From Gracilaria vermiculophylla (Eukaryota > Rhodophyta > Florideophyceae > Gracilariales > Gracilariaceae), in the NCBI GenBank assembly GCA_019155205.2, contig JAHNZQ020000079.1, forward strand, positions 1,533,262 through 1,550,853: a stretch of 17,592 nucleotides of DNA, in the 5' to 3' direction. The notes under the pieces were generated by a model, which was given only the letters and a program-made list of their open reading frames with translations, was not told the DNA's origin and ran no database searches. A program made the position numbers and the translations under genes. Below are positions 1 through 10,190 of this stretch, piece after piece (the stretch's first letter is position 1; each line of letters opens with the position of its first letter).

Positions 1-37
1 TATTGGAGGTCAGAGGGGCAAGGGAAAGTTGGAGGGA

Positions 38-290
38 TATTAAGAATGTTTGCCAGCTCTGGCTTGGATTTACTTGGAGGTGCTTCGACCACGACTTATA
101 TAGTGGTTCAGTCGCATCGACTAGGTTTCATCAGAAATTTCACTACAAAGGCGAGACACTCAATACTACCAATCATATTGTAACATGGCATAAATGTACT
201 AGCCACAATTCAATAATGCTTACAACAGCAAGGCACAACAAGGTATGACAGTTCCGTACACTCACAAGACCCTGACAGTGCACAAATTCA
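38..290 (+). repeat. LTR-like repeat, copy 1 (probable Ty3/gypsy 3' LTR)
   Basis: This block matches 11346-11631 in the same orientation, with clear shared runs such as CCAGCTCTGGCTT, CTTATATAGTGG, CAATACTACCA and CAGTGCACAAATTCA. Strong similarity stops sharply after ATTCA in both copies. A purine-rich tract (13-37) precedes it, as expected of a polypurine tract before a 3' LTR, and a TATATA motif lies at 97-102. Copy 2 begins with TG and ends with CA; here the first two bases are TA. Because copy 2 lies just after a gypsy pol end, I read it as a plus-strand gypsy LTR. The TATA motif is nearly palindromic and reads better as TATATAAG on the minus strand, so the opposite orientation is not excluded. 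Confidence 0.6.
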
Positions 291-306
291 ACCACCTTAC
301 AGTCTC

Positions 307-561
307 TGAATTCCGCCACCACTCGTGTCCATACAGCAATGTGTGTGTATAGTTACCATGACGAGGCACATTACACTAAACCATATCTGGTGTACATTAA
401 GCTGAGTTTGCAATGTGTACACCTGGAAACGATATGGTAGTGAACAGGTGTGCCGAGTAGCACACCTACACACGTGTACCACACAGAGTCAACATTCAAC
501 GCAGCTCATGGTCCCCTGGAACATTTAGTAGTCAGTGACAGCACAGGTACTTCATTCAACA
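307..561 (-). repeat. Ty1/copia 3' LTR (approximate limits)
   Basis: On the minus strand the copia pol stop is followed after a few bases by a G-run polypurine tract and then TGTTGAATGAAG, the usual TG start of an LTR. The start at 561 is well supported by this context. The end at 307 is a guess: it is a CA (minus strand) just before the unrelated repeat at 38-290. No second copy exists in the window to fix the length. Confidence 0.5.
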
Positions 562-572
562 CCCCCCCTCTG
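562..572 (-). other. Copia polypurine tract
   Basis: On the minus strand this reads AGAGGGGGGG and is followed directly by TGTTG. It lies just after the pol stop codon (582-584), the standard place for the primer of plus-strand DNA synthesis in LTR retrotransposons. Confidence 0.65.
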
Positions 573-581
573 TCACTGACT

Positions 582-2324
582 TCAAACGTCTAGGGGCATA
601 AGGCCAATCTCAGCTCGGAACTCCTCCAGCTTCACGCGACCAAGTGGTTTTGTCAGCATGTCAACAACCATATTCTTAGTTGGGCAGTAGTGCAACTCAA
701 TGAACGTGTCCAGCAAAGCCTCTCTGGTGAAGTGAAAGCGAATATCAATATGTTTGGTTCGCTTGTTCACAACTCCATTTCGAGCGAAGTCAATGCAACC
801 CTGGTTGTCCATACACACAGTAGTGGGTTCAACCAAGATCTTCATGGACTTGCCCACATGCATACCGCTTGCGTTGCCGATGCCATTCCACAGTCGCCTA
901 AGCCAGATCGCCTCCTTGGTCCCAATGAAAATCGCCTGCACGTCACGGTCCTCCTGCTTCTTTAGCTTGTGTTCCACCACCTTGTACCAGCACTTGCTCC
1001 CGAATACACGCAGGTTTCTCACGTTAGGATTTTGTCCATGCCACAACTCATACGGGGTCACAGTACTGGTCAATGCCTTACATGTCACTCGGTTGCGCAC
1101 GTACACAGCAACATTCAGTGCTTCTGCCCAGAAGCTTTTGGGCAGTTTCTTGTGACGAAGCATTGCCCTAGCCAAATCCATGAGTGTGCAGTTGAACCTT
1201 TCGGCGAGCCCGTTCTGGTGCGCATTGTAAGGCACAGTTCGCTGATGTTCAATACCTTGTGACTCAATTTCTTTGGCAAATATGTTTGAGATGTACTCAC
1301 AACCATTGTCCGTTCGTAGCGCACGAAGTACGCACTCATTGGCAGTAATGGTGTTAAATTGAGTACCTATTTGGTTTTGAACAAACTTGAGCCATTTCAC
1401 GAACATCTGGAACGCCTCATTCTTGGTCTTGAGCATGTACAGGAAGCAGAACCGGCCGTGATCGTCGATGAATGTGACAAAGTAGCGCGAGCCTCCCAAG
1501 GAATACACCTCCACTGGACCAGAAATGTCCGAGTGAACAAGGTCCAACAGCTTGGTTGCGCGCTCCCCCCCTTGCTTGGGAGTCGCCGCGCGGGTAGACT
1601 TGCCTACAACACAAGACTCACATACATCTAGATTCTGTGCCACAACCACATTAAGCCCTGACAAAACGCCATCGCGAGCCATTTGCTTGATGCCAGCAAC
1701 ATTCACGAGAGCCATACGAGCATGCCAGATTGACAGGTCGGATACAAGTGCGATGTCCGGATCAACAAGTTGTGAAACTGCAGTACAGAGGTAGTAAAAG
1801 CCTTCGACACGGCGTCCTTGTGCAATCAGAACTGAGCCCCTGTACACACACACCTTGTGCTTGTCGAACACAACAGTAGCATCCAAGTCACTAATGGCAG
1901 ATACCGATAACCGGTGGTAACGCAGACTTGGCACGTGCAGTACTTTGCTCAACTTGCACTTGCGCCTTGAACCGTCAACACTCACATCCAGCTCAACACA
2001 GCCTTCGCCACGCGACTCTAATTTGGAAGCATTGCCGATACTCACACCAGAAGCTGCCTTGCTCTCGAATGATTGGAACATGGAGTCGTCATAGTTCATG
2101 TGTGCGGTAGCACCGGAGTCAACAATCCAGTCACTGTTAGTGGCCTTGGTGGCTCCACAAGCAATGAGGCAAACGTAGTCAGAATCACTGTCACCCGTAC
2201 CTTGCTCTTCGCATTGAGCATTGTGTACGTTTGCATGGGCAGCAGCATCCTTATCTTTGTTAGCCTCATCACGTTGCTTTTTGAAACAGTTTCTCTGGAT
2301 ATGACCCTTGGTGCCACAGTAGTA
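582..2324 (-). pseudogene. pol: Copia pol: protease-integrase-partial RNase H, RT deleted
   Basis: This frame continues gag in the same phase after the TGA at 2325-2327. The internal Met at 2099 is not a natural start. It begins with the rest of a CCHC zinc knuckle (C..GTKGH....C), then the aspartic protease motif DSGA (2109-2120, after WIV). Numbering from the Met at 2099: an HHCC-like integrase zinc region lies at about 126-163 (H126, C160, C163), with Leu131 where the second His is expected. The catalytic core follows with D191, D264 and E300, a perfect D-35-E spacing. Around residue 393/394 (about base 920/921) the sequence jumps from the end of integrase into TKEAIWLRRL of RNase H, so RT and the first RNase H acidic residues are missing. 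DNQGC and TKHIDIRFHF mark the remaining RNase H. The integrase may have been functional; self-mobility is not expected. Confidence 0.88.
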
Positions 2325-2963
2325 TCACACAACGCCCTTCTTTCGCGACTGTCTGCCGACCAACGCTGCATCACTTCCGGACTCCTCCTTGGCACGATCG
2401 TTCATTCGCTGCTCTTCTTGCAGCAGACGACTCTTCACAAACTCTAAAGTGAGTTGACGATCGCCAATTGTAGTATCAATTGCCACAATGAGGTGCTCAA
2501 ATCTATCCGGAAGTCCACACAGGATGGCCATAGCGATGTCCTCCTCCTCAACAGCAACGCCCATACACTTGAGGTCTGATGCCAGATGACGCACACGGTT
2601 GATGAACTGTAACATTTTCTCATCATCACGCATCTTGGCAGAGTAGAAGGACCGTCGTGCGTTGATTTTGTTGAGCAAAGTTTTGCGTTGGAACACATCA
2701 CAGATGGCTTCCCACATGTCGGCGGCGTTGTCGGCGTCCCTTACATGGTCCAAATGCCCATCACTGAGAGTTAGGCCGATGGTTGGTCTGGCTATGGCAT
2801 CTTTCTTCTTCCAAGTAGACAGCACATTTTCGTCGGTGGGTCGTACAGAGTCGAGGTGATCATCGAGATCTTTGAGCGCAAGTAGTAGCTCAATCTTTGG
2901 CTTCCATACATGAAAGTTATCCTCACCTAACTTTTCAATTTTGACCCCACTGAACGAGTCCAT
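2325..2963 (-). pseudogene. gag: Copia gag (capsid/nucleocapsid), ended by TGA at the zinc knuckle
   Basis: The 212-residue frame starts with Met at 2963 and has the helical capsid layout of copia Gag (UBN2 type), with the signatures NFHVWK near the N-terminus, LLNKINARRSFYSAKM in the middle and LPDRFEHLIVAI toward the end. A basic tail leads to the zinc knuckle. The TGA at 2325-2327 sits exactly where the first Cys of the C-x2-C-x4-H-x4-C knuckle is expected; the other three ligands follow in the same frame. Gag packages element RNA in the cytoplasm; this version would end before the RNA-binding knuckle. The start is the first Met after the leader, and no upstream Met is in frame nearby. Confidence 0.85.
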
Positions 2964-2997
2964 GTTTTGCGAGATCTACTGCTTATAGGAAACAGAT

Positions 2998-3088
2998 GGC
3001 TTGAAAACAGCAAACACCAACAAGCAACAAACAACAAACAACAACAACAAACAAAAAACAGAAAACAACAAACAACAACAAATAAGAT
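2998..3088. repeat. CAA/AAC-rich low-complexity tract
   Basis: About 90 bases are almost only A and C in imperfect CAA, AAC and AACA units (GTTGTTTG on the other strand). It lies just upstream of copia gag on that element's leader side. It may be a leader microsatellite or the point where the element was truncated. Confidence 0.85.
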
Positions 3089-3155
3089 CAATAGACGGAT
3101 GGCACAGGCAGGATCACCAGCAGCAATCCGCGCACCCTAGAGGTCGGACTTCTGA

Positions 3156-3958
3156 CCCCCGGAGCTCTTCCGGGTAGAAAGCGCTTTCTTCTGTCTGCCT
3201 CCTCCTACGCTCAAGGAGAAGGTGCGTCGCTCTTTACGACACTTCCAGAGGATGGTTAATGACCAGAGATATGTCTTCACCAAGTTAGCCCTCTCTGGTC
3301 TCTTGCAAGAACTTGCGCAACCTCAAACTGAAGTTACTTTGACCCCAAAGTACGCTGCGGACGAACACCAATAAAGGTAACTCGCGGCTTCACCGGAGGT
3401 AAGCCTGTGCCACGTTGCCTCCCCAGAACACCTGGGTCCCCGGATCAAAAGCTCGTTATGGGTATCGTTCTCAACAGTCCAAGCACCCGTCCCAAAGTCA
3501 GTTTCTCACACAGATCAACGCCAACCACGTGCAGTACGCCACGACACCCCGTCCGCAGGTGATCCCGCAGTACTCGCCAGTTCTTTCGACCAACACCGTT
3601 ATCCGCCCTACAAAAGTAGCACCGGTGGGAAGCCCGCTTGACAGAAACACCTGCTTTGGATCAAGTCGCCAGGCTAATGTCCCCGCAGTACCAGGAAGCA
3701 CCCAAAGTACCACGGATCAACCGCTCGTCGCACTGGTCACCAAGTGATGACACAAAACACACAAACTGGGAATCACAAATCCCAGATTTCACACAAACTG
3801 CTGAGACACAACGCGATAGTGCCCAGACTTCAACAAAAATACGGTTTTCAACCTCTCGGATCAGAACCCGCAATCACGACGCGGGGATCCCAAAAACAAG
3901 AACAGAGGGATACCAAACGAAAGGAGTAGCGATCGAAAAACACGGGCGACAACGATAA
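3156..3958 (+). pseudogene. Unidentified coding-like region in three frames
   Basis: Three plus-strand open stretches follow one another. 3156-3374 (73 codons) is protein-like, with a charged segment TLKEKVRRSLRHFQRM followed by YVFTKLALSGLLQEL, and ends in TAA. 3403-3747 is rich in Q, P, S and T. 3638-3958 is rich in T, Q, S and R and ends in TAA. I do not recognise a family. The first piece looks like an amphipathic helical domain and the rest like a disordered tail, which could suit a decayed Gag or a spliced host protein. Possible splice donors (GGTAACT at 3376, GGTAAGC at 3398) and an acceptor (CCCCAG, ending about 3425) lie between pieces one and two, but the implied introns are very short. 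Confidence 0.3.
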
Positions 3959-4080
3959 CCCGAACACGATTAAACGGCAGAACCAACTTCGAACCACTAC
4001 CAACACAAATTACAGTACGAGCCTGTCCGATTCGATATGCTATTTGCTACTTCCTGAGAAAGCAACGACCGGGTCCACTC

Positions 4081-4088
4081 TATAAAAG
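4081..4088 (+). promoter_or_regulatory. TATA-box-like site
   Basis: TATAAAAG in a GC-richer context, followed about 30 bases later by CAGACCAATG. It is a good match to a Pol II TATA box and might belong to a decayed LTR, but no gene follows within 1 kb and no second copy supports an LTR. Confidence 0.3.
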
Positions 4089-4409
4089 AAACCCCTGGCG
4101 CGTCACAGACCAATGTTGGGGACGAGGCAGACGCCAGTAGGTGTGCTTTTCTCTTCTACCGCGAGCACGCACCATTCGCACTCGCTTACTTTGCAATCAT
4201 TGCCTACGCTCGAGAACTTAGGCCCCGACACTCGTCATCATAGACCACGCATGAGCTAATTATCGTCGCTAATACAATTTTTGTAAAGACAGGCTTTCCG
4301 GTGAACCGCTGAACAATATCGTAGAAGTTAAACGAAGTGAAAGCATCCAGGAACTAATCACCTCGGTCATCGGAAACATCCAAAAACTTTTGAAAGTTAC
4401 TGCACTGCA

Positions 4410-4461
4410 CTGTAGAAGGGCAGGAAAAATCGAGCAGAAACCAGATTCTAGCAGAGTTTAA
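4410..4461 (+). repeat. Short dispersed repeat, copy 1
   Basis: CTGTAG, GGCAGGAAAAATC and GCAGAAACCAGATTCTAGCA recur in the same order and strand at 12838-12886, with only a few mismatches over about 50 bases. Sequence outside this core is not similar. It is probably a remnant of a longer repeat family; its nature is unknown. Confidence 0.7.
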
Positions 4462-5286
4462 AGGAATCAGAAATTTCCGAAAACCCCTGTCCTACAAATC
4501 AGAACATCGTTCAATATTGTTCAAAACTGTAGTAACTGGACTAAAAGGACAAGAAGTTTTTGAGCATTCCTGTATTTAGTAGTGAAAAAATATTGAGACC
4601 CATTTCGAACAAAAATCAAAGAAAAGTAATTTCGTCAGAGACACGTTCAAGTGATAGATGAATCTATTTGTGACAAACGGTTTTCAAATTATGCTTTATT
4701 TATTTAGTGTGACATCGAAAAATAGTTCATCGACGTCTCTAAAAGTGTTTGAATGCTGTTCAGCTCCGCTGCCTGTGCTGGACAACTTACAACTTTGTTT
4801 AAGATTCCTCCAAGAGAGAGAATCGTATTCTATATTAAGGCGTGGTAGTCTCGATTAACACAGGCATCGGAGCCACTCAAGTAAAGCTTCATTCAACCTA
4901 CCGTTTACTACGCTTATTAATTTCACTGGTTGCATTGCTACCGTTCCAGTCGCTTTGGCCGCCCAGACCGAAAAGGAAAACCACCAATATAAACGTAAAA
5001 TTTTTGTAAAGTGCATTTTTCTAGAACTATCGTGATTTTTCGAGATTTACTTTTGACTTTGATTTGTTGTTTTTGTAGTACTGTGGATCCTAAGGGGATA
5101 TTTCCATGGGGCTTTACGATACGATATTCCTAAAGAGGGTTCGTATTTTCTTAACTGAGCAGCTTGGTGCATTGTTCGACCCACGTGCTCTACAATATTC
5201 TGGAAGAACGGTAAAATTTAGATTTATTTTAGTTTACTGGTGCAGGTAATTACTACAGTAGTTAGACCTGCCGAGGCGGGCTCCCG

Positions 5287-5625
5287 GCTTGATACTAAAT
5301 CTGCCGGTCGAACTCCACCTCTTGGGAAGTAAACCAAGCACTCCTGAGTCTACGTCTATTTTTCCGGTTGGAGAATCTCGTCGAATATCGTTAGATTTCA
5401 AGGCCGCCGACCCCATGTCGCTTCGTAGCAGCGCATGTAGGAGCATTGTCTGTTCAGTGAACCTCCGTCTCCACTTGGTGTTTGCGGGTCCCCTTTCAAA
5501 ATTCCCTCGGCTCCCGACAGCAAATACCGGAGACCACCTTTTAGGAACTCGCCCGTTTAAAGTCAACAAAAGTTCCTAACGGATATTGTGCAGTACCACC
5601 TCAAAAAGATGACTGATGGTACTAT
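5287..5625 (+). repeat. Dispersed repeat upstream of gypsy gag, copy 1
   Basis: This segment is similar, by eye about 70-75% with several 1-base indels, to 13348-13675 in inverted orientation. The best run is TCTACGTCTATTTTTCCGG. In both places the repeat has the same orientation relative to gypsy gag sequence: it precedes gag here and follows a gag fragment at the other site. That would suit an LTR or leader of the gypsy family, but I see no TG...CA ends or TATA box. The minus strand keeps a 111-codon frame (5234-5569) partly preserved in the second copy, so it could instead be a fragment of another element's coding region. Confidence 0.65.
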
Positions 5626-5801
5626 AACTGGTCTCCCGACTTAGAAGGTCAGATCCTAAAGGAATCGCAATGGTCACGACTGAACATCTTTTCTAGTTTG
5701 CAACGATCTGAACCCAACAGTGGAATTCTTCTTTATGAGGATTCGGAAGTGGAAGAAAATCACCCTCGACCTTTTTCTATATCAACCACTCAGAACCCCC
5801 A

Positions 5802-6323
5802 ATGGAAACACTCCTGCGGGACCTTCAAGCGACCAACTCCGTCGGTGGGCGCAGCACGCACAGCGCTCCCCAGGAGATGGCCGTGAGACTGTAGGACCCC
5901 AAAAGTCTCCTCATGAATCCTAGCTTCTCTGTGGAGTGTTTCAGGAGTCCCTTTAGGACAGTGCACGATCAGAGGCAAGCGAAACCCTCCGCGAAACCTC
6001 TGGAGAACGCCGACGTGGAGGTTGAAGAACCGCACACGGCATCGTAGCCGTCCCCTCAAGAGGTGCAGGGACGGGATTACACAAAGGCTAACTCCATCCT
6101 GGAGTCCCTTGCCCTACGCGTTACGGACTGGTTCTTCTGGGAGATCATCGAGGGATTTTGTGCAGGTGTTAAGGAACATTTCGAAGCGCGTTGCCATGCT
6201 TTTGTGGATGAAATCGTAACGGATAATTCTCACCGTGCTGTGGATGCCTTGCTGGATTCAGAACCCTTTCTAGAGGTGATTCCAGAAGTTATCCGTGCGG
6301 AGGTTTGTTCCCAAACTAGGTAG
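5802..6323 (+). pseudogene. gag: Gypsy gag, N-terminal part (broken)
   Basis: One frame runs from ATG 5802 to TAG at 6321 with in-frame stops after MAVRL (about 5889) and after HTAS (about 6045). The second half is helical and hydrophobic (VTDWFFWEIIEGF, CHAFVDEIVTD). No named domain is recognisable; the assignment rests on position just before the recognisable gag core. The region 6324-6490 between the two gag parts is in shifted frames. Confidence 0.5.
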
Positions 6324-6490
6324 CTGCTCCGCGCAGCGGCGTTTCAAAGACATTATTCCGTACAGAAGAGTTTCCCTCTATCAAAAACAAAGGTGATTCC
6401 GGGCAGACGAAAACAGGACAGTGCGCCCCGGAAACCAGCGAAAGAAATGACACTGCCGTAAGGAAACGGGAATGCCTCAGAAATATTGCT

Positions 6491-7530
6491 GTGAGTCGTC
6501 TGGACCGTTCGCTCTATAGAGGAGGACAGGATACTGGTCGCGAAGTATTTGACCCAAGGAGAAAAAGACAGGATAGTCCGCGGGTGAATCGCGATAGCGG
6601 GGATATCTTCAGGAACCCAGAAATCCTTAAGAACAGACGGCAAAAGAAGCAGAGGGAGAAAAGCGAAACGCAAGACACCGATTCGGAGACAAGCTCAGAC
6701 TCTGAATTCGTAAACAGCTCCAGCTCGGAGAACAGTTTACCTTCTAAGAAGAAATGCAGAAGGGTCAGGAAGGTCGTCCCACTTAACGATCTCTTCGCCA
6801 AAGTGGTGGATTTTGACACCTACCGTTTTATTGATAGCTCCACGTTTTACGACGCGTCTGTTGCTTAACGACTTATGAAGATCCAGCGCCGCATGGAAAT
6901 TCAAAAGAAGAAGCAGTCCTTCTCTGGCGCTGAACCCATCTCGGTGTTGAATTTTCCCACTCGTTTTCGTTCAGCGTGTAACACCAACGGTGTCCATGAA
7001 GGTGGCGCCGTCTGGTGCTTTTTGCTCTACCCCACAGGTCAAGCGCAATCGCTGGTGCAGCCGCGCCTCACGGGGGAGAGCACCTTTTTGGATGACCTTG
7101 GAACGGAGATCTTCACGCCGTACCCGAAGATGGTGAATTTCCCCCTCAAAAGGTACGCAACGGACGAGATGATAGCCAATGCTGACACTGAGATCACTTC
7201 CATTAGGCAGAATACGGGAATGACGGAAACGGAGTTCTCATAGAAGCTGGGGTCGAAGGCCTTACGATGTGGAAACGTGTACTCCGAACGGCAGGTGAAG
7301 TCGTTCTTTGTCGAGGGATTCCTTCCCTCGATTTGCGCCAGAGTGCGTAGTCACTTAACAACGCATATGGAGACCACCTTTACGGAGCTCGCACGTTTCT
7401 CGGAATTCTATGGGAATACCGAACGTGTCGCTCGCTGCAGCCACGCTCTACTTTCGGAAACACCGACGGCCTCAATGAACCATCAGGCACCCGCCCTGAC
7501 TTTTGGACCCCAGCAACTTAGGGGAGGTCG
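6491..7530 (+). pseudogene. gag: Gypsy gag core (broken)
   Basis: Starts with a basic and acidic low-complexity region (RRKRQ, then SETSSDSE and a run of Ser/Glu), then a gag-like capsid domain from about 6840: KIQRRMEIQKKKQSFSGAEP, ISVLNFPTRFRSAC, VYSERQVKSFFVEGFLPSIC. The frame is constant but has stops at 6866-6868 (TAA) and 7241-7243 (TAG). The pattern of a Gag that multimerises and is recruited by RNA is inferred from the family. No intact zinc knuckle is visible downstream. A segment of it (6982-7146) has an inverted second copy at 13675-13838, about 90% identical. Confidence 0.75.
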
Positions 7531-8199
7531 ACAAGCTCACGCTCGAAGGAGAGTAAGAGGCTCTTGCCTTCACATATGCCTCACCTCAGAGAGCACCGTC
7601 TCGGACAAGGACACCCCCGGCTCCTACCTCGTACGTTTTGGCAGAATCTTACTAGAGAGTCTGATTCGCAAATACTCGGGGATACCCAATGCCATGCAAG
7701 ATTTGCTCATCTTGAGAATCTGTACAGTGTACTATTCTCACCCTGGTAGTAAGGGCCGCCATCATGAAGGAACGCGGGGAGAACTTCCAGGACCTGAAGA
7801 ACACACCAACGGAGAGCAAAAGATATCGAACCGCAGATCAAGATATCCGCTCCCCTTAAAGAAACAACGGCTACCACGTTCCAGTTGGAGTGCAGCCTGT
7901 CCCACTGGCATGTGCGCTGCCAGTGCTCGGGCCAGTTCTCAAACATGTTGCACCTCAAGAGAGCACGTCGCATACCGATGCAAAACCGGAACAGCCGTCC
8001 CCTACTGGAACTCCGATACTCTACATCCAGGAAACCTGTCATGTTCCCGCGTAAAGGCTCCGCGTGGTTCCCTCCCTTCGAGCGTCTGCCCCATAGGGGT
8101 CTTGTTTTGGAAAGGGGGAGAAACCATCTGTACGAGCGACGCGGAATTGCCGGCCCACCCGATCCATATGGACCCATTCACAAGCTTTAAAGAATCTTT
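7531..8199 (+). pseudogene. Gypsy gag-protease spacer, decayed
   Basis: The gag frame stays formally open (it is part of a 424-codon open frame, 7277-8551), but its translation here reads as non-coding. Better protein-like text appears in another frame (for example a Pro/Val-rich stretch near 7880-7960), so I infer frameshifts at both ends. No zinc knuckle was found. Confidence 0.45.
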
Positions 8200-8551
8200 T
8201 TTCAAGCTCCGTTGTAAGAATTACAAGTTGTGTGCGTCTATAGGATGTTCTGCGCTCGCTTCCATATCGATGCGCGCTATCTTCGACTCCGGAGCGTGTC
8301 CCAACCTAGTGCACGCTGACGTGCTCCTGCAGTCTGCTATCGGCTCCTTGAGGACTTGCAAGCTCCTTAGGATGCGCGATGCGTCGCGTCGAGCATTGAA
8401 TATCCTCGGAGTACTACCCTTGTATCTCCGGCTGGGCACCTTACAGGTAAAGATATGGTTCCTAGTGGCGACCAACTTGGCAGCACAATGCATGTTGGGT
8501 ACTTCCTTTGTGGATCGGTATGTAAGTGCAATATACCCACGCCTGCGATAA
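8200..8551 (+). pseudogene. Gypsy retropepsin-like protease
   Basis: The frame contains AIFDSGACPNLV, with the catalytic D-S-G at 8285-8293, followed by a hydrophobic segment LRLGTLQVKIWFLVA and the helix-and-turn end CMLGTSFVDRY typical of gypsy proteases (the ILG-like motif is MLG). Protease cleaves the Gag-Pol precursor. The active-site triplet is intact, although the parts before and after it are in different frames. The frame closes with TAA at 8549. Confidence 0.75.
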
Positions 8552-8714
8552 GTGGCGTTTCACGACGACGCCCCTGTAGGTATCGTGTCCGTTTTTCCGG
8601 TACCAGACGCCAATGCGCGTCACGTGGGTTAATCTTCTAAAGGAGACGCAGTTAAATATGCTCTGGGTGCTGAAGAGTATCGAAATACCCGCGAGGAGTC
8701 AGGCCGAAGTATGA

Positions 8715-9668
8715 GTGCAGACCTTTGCATCTGGCATTAAATTCCCACAGGGGAGTCCACATCTGACGACAAAGCAGCAGTCCATGATGAAAAAAGGCGT
8801 TATGAAAATAATGCCGAACATTCCCTCGAGGGTCGTGCTTTCCAATCTGGGGATGTCGTCTTTACGGCTCCAGAAAGGATCTGTCGTTGGATTCGCATTA
8901 TCAGCCCCTGTAGGCCTGGCTCATTTTTCTCGTACGGAGGGCTTTGATGAACACGATTTTATCGCCACTATAGAACCAGAAACGGAATCAACGACCCCAG
9001 AGGAAGAGAAGCCTGCCACCTGGCAGGAGAAGCTCCAAATTGGCAAAGATTTCGAAGATTATTGCCATAAAATGGTGAAAATGCTATCCGTCTTTGAGGA
9101 TATTTGGTCTAGCATCCTGGGTCTGCTTTGCCTGGTCAAGTATTGGATCTAGCTTACACTTGATGAGAAACCGACACACCAACTTCTGAGGACGATCGGG
9201 CCCAATACACGCGATTTTGAACGCGATTAGGTCCATCGGATGCTGAATAAAGGCGATATAGAGCGTTTCAATTCCAAATGGGCCTCCCCGGTGGTGATGA
9301 TGAAGAAGAAAGATGGATCTTAGAGGTTCGGCATTGACCATAAACGCCTCAACGAGTTGAAGGTATGCGAACCGTACCCGATACCTCGTATGTATGAATG
9401 GATTGACTCCTTAGGTGATGCGTCCGTTTACTCCACGCTGGGTGCCAACAGCGGCGACTGAATGATTGAGGTGGATGACTCCAATAAGTATAAAATATCA
9501 TTACCCTCGCACTATGGAATGTTCAGATTCCGGAGGATGTCATTTGGATTTAAGAATGCACCCGCTACGTCCCAACGAGTCGTTGACATAATCTTGTCAA
9601 AGGTGAACTGGCATTACGCCCTGGTGTTTACTGCCGATGTCATTATATTACTCGCGCAGCGTGGATGA
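8715..9668 (+). pseudogene. pol: Gypsy protease-RT linker and RT fingers/palm (broken)
   Basis: One phase holds the linker (VVLSNLGMSSLRLQKGSVVGFAL, MLSVFEDIWSS) and RT motifs KWASPVV, KKKDGS, FGIDHKRLNEL, PYPIPRM, FGFKNAPAT. Stops interrupt it at 9150, 9228, 9321 and 9459. The motif A aspartate is Gly (STLGANSG, 9441-9443), and the YxDD box reads FTAD (9627-9638), so two of the three catalytic Asp positions are lost or altered. RT copies element RNA to DNA in the cytoplasmic particle; this copy cannot. A frameshift near 9650 ends the phase. Confidence 0.88.
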
Positions 9669-10152
9669 GAACTATATGCATGTTAATTACGTGATCAGTT
9701 TAATGAAGGATGTTGATCTCAACTTGAAGCTGGCTAAGTGATTCTTTTATAAATCATCGGTGGACTACCTGGTGCATATTGTGCTCATGGGCCGCCTACA
9801 GGTTCCAACAGGAACTCAGGGCGCCATCCAGGAAGCTTAGCCTCCCGCAAACCAGACGGAGCTCTGCTTTTTCCTGGGGTTGTGTAATGTCTTTCGGAGA
9901 TTTATCCCGAAATAATCTCGCACTGTCGCACCGTTAAATTGCCTCTCGAAGAAAAAGAAACCGACGCAATTGGCTATCCTGATGGAGGAAGAGTTTGAAG
10001 CCTTTAAGAACTTGAAAAGGAGACTAATACAGCCACTCATCTTGGTACTCCTGAAGCGGCACGCTCGAATGGTGCTGGACACAGACACCTACGAGTACCG
10101 AGTCGAATATACCCTCCTACAGGAACAATCTGAAGGTGGACTTCAACTTTAG
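9652..10152 (+). pseudogene. pol: Gypsy RT thumb/connection and RNase H start (broken)
   Basis: Continues RT in the +1 phase: SRSVDENYMHVNYVISLMK, LKLAK, then VDYLVHIV, FFLGLCNVFRRFIP and the tether to RNase H, whose first Asp is in LDTDTYEYR (10078-10092), followed by TLLQEQ. Stops occur after LKLAK, after AIQEA and after RFIPK. Confidence 0.82.
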
Positions 10153-10190
10153 GACAAAGGAGTCGCATTACTTCACCTCTGGAACGGAAT

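Larger units (their letters stand above)
307..2963 (-). mobile_element. Degenerate Ty1/copia retrotransposon, internally deleted, 5' LTR absent
   Basis: Order along the minus strand is gag, zinc knuckle, protease, integrase, C-terminal half of RNase H, polypurine tract and 3' LTR. Integrase before RNase H is the order that defines Ty1/copia. The coding part stays in one frame over about 2.4 kb with one stop, so the copy is not very old, yet its RT is gone. No 5' LTR or primer binding site is recognisable above 2963. A CAA-rich tract and unrelated sequence follow there. Confidence 0.85.
3959..5286. other. Gene-poor interval, partly AT-rich
   Basis: I see no convincing gene. About 4240-5230 is clearly more AT-rich than its flanks. 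A 66-codon frame at 4658-4858 has no recognisable feature and I treat it as chance. The interval contains a TATA-like site at 4081 and one copy of a short repeat at 4410-4461. Confidence 0.6.

Noticed and set aside
3..248. 81-codon plus-strand frame at the window start
   Set aside because: It lies across the LTR-like repeat, and its translation is not kept in the second copy.
690..1794. Several plus-strand frames of 80-133 codons
   Set aside because: They are antisense shadows of copia pol, whose motifs are clear on the minus strand.
2096..2395. 99-codon minus-strand frame between copia gag and pol
   Set aside because: It is out of phase with the zinc knuckle and protease, which read well in the phase shared by gag and pol.
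2998..3088. CRISPR-like or regular tandem array
   Set aside because: Units are irregular and without spacers; it is simple low-complexity sequence.
4658..4858. 66-codon plus-strand frame
   Set aside because: No motif, AT-rich surroundings and a length expected by chance.
4885..4897. Second copia LTR end suggested by CTTCATTCAAC
   Set aside because: Only 11 bases match 550-560 and flanks are unrelated, so chance is likely.
7707..8493. Minus-strand frames of 67-156 codons
   Set aside because: They are opposite the decayed gag-protease region and show no recognisable domain.
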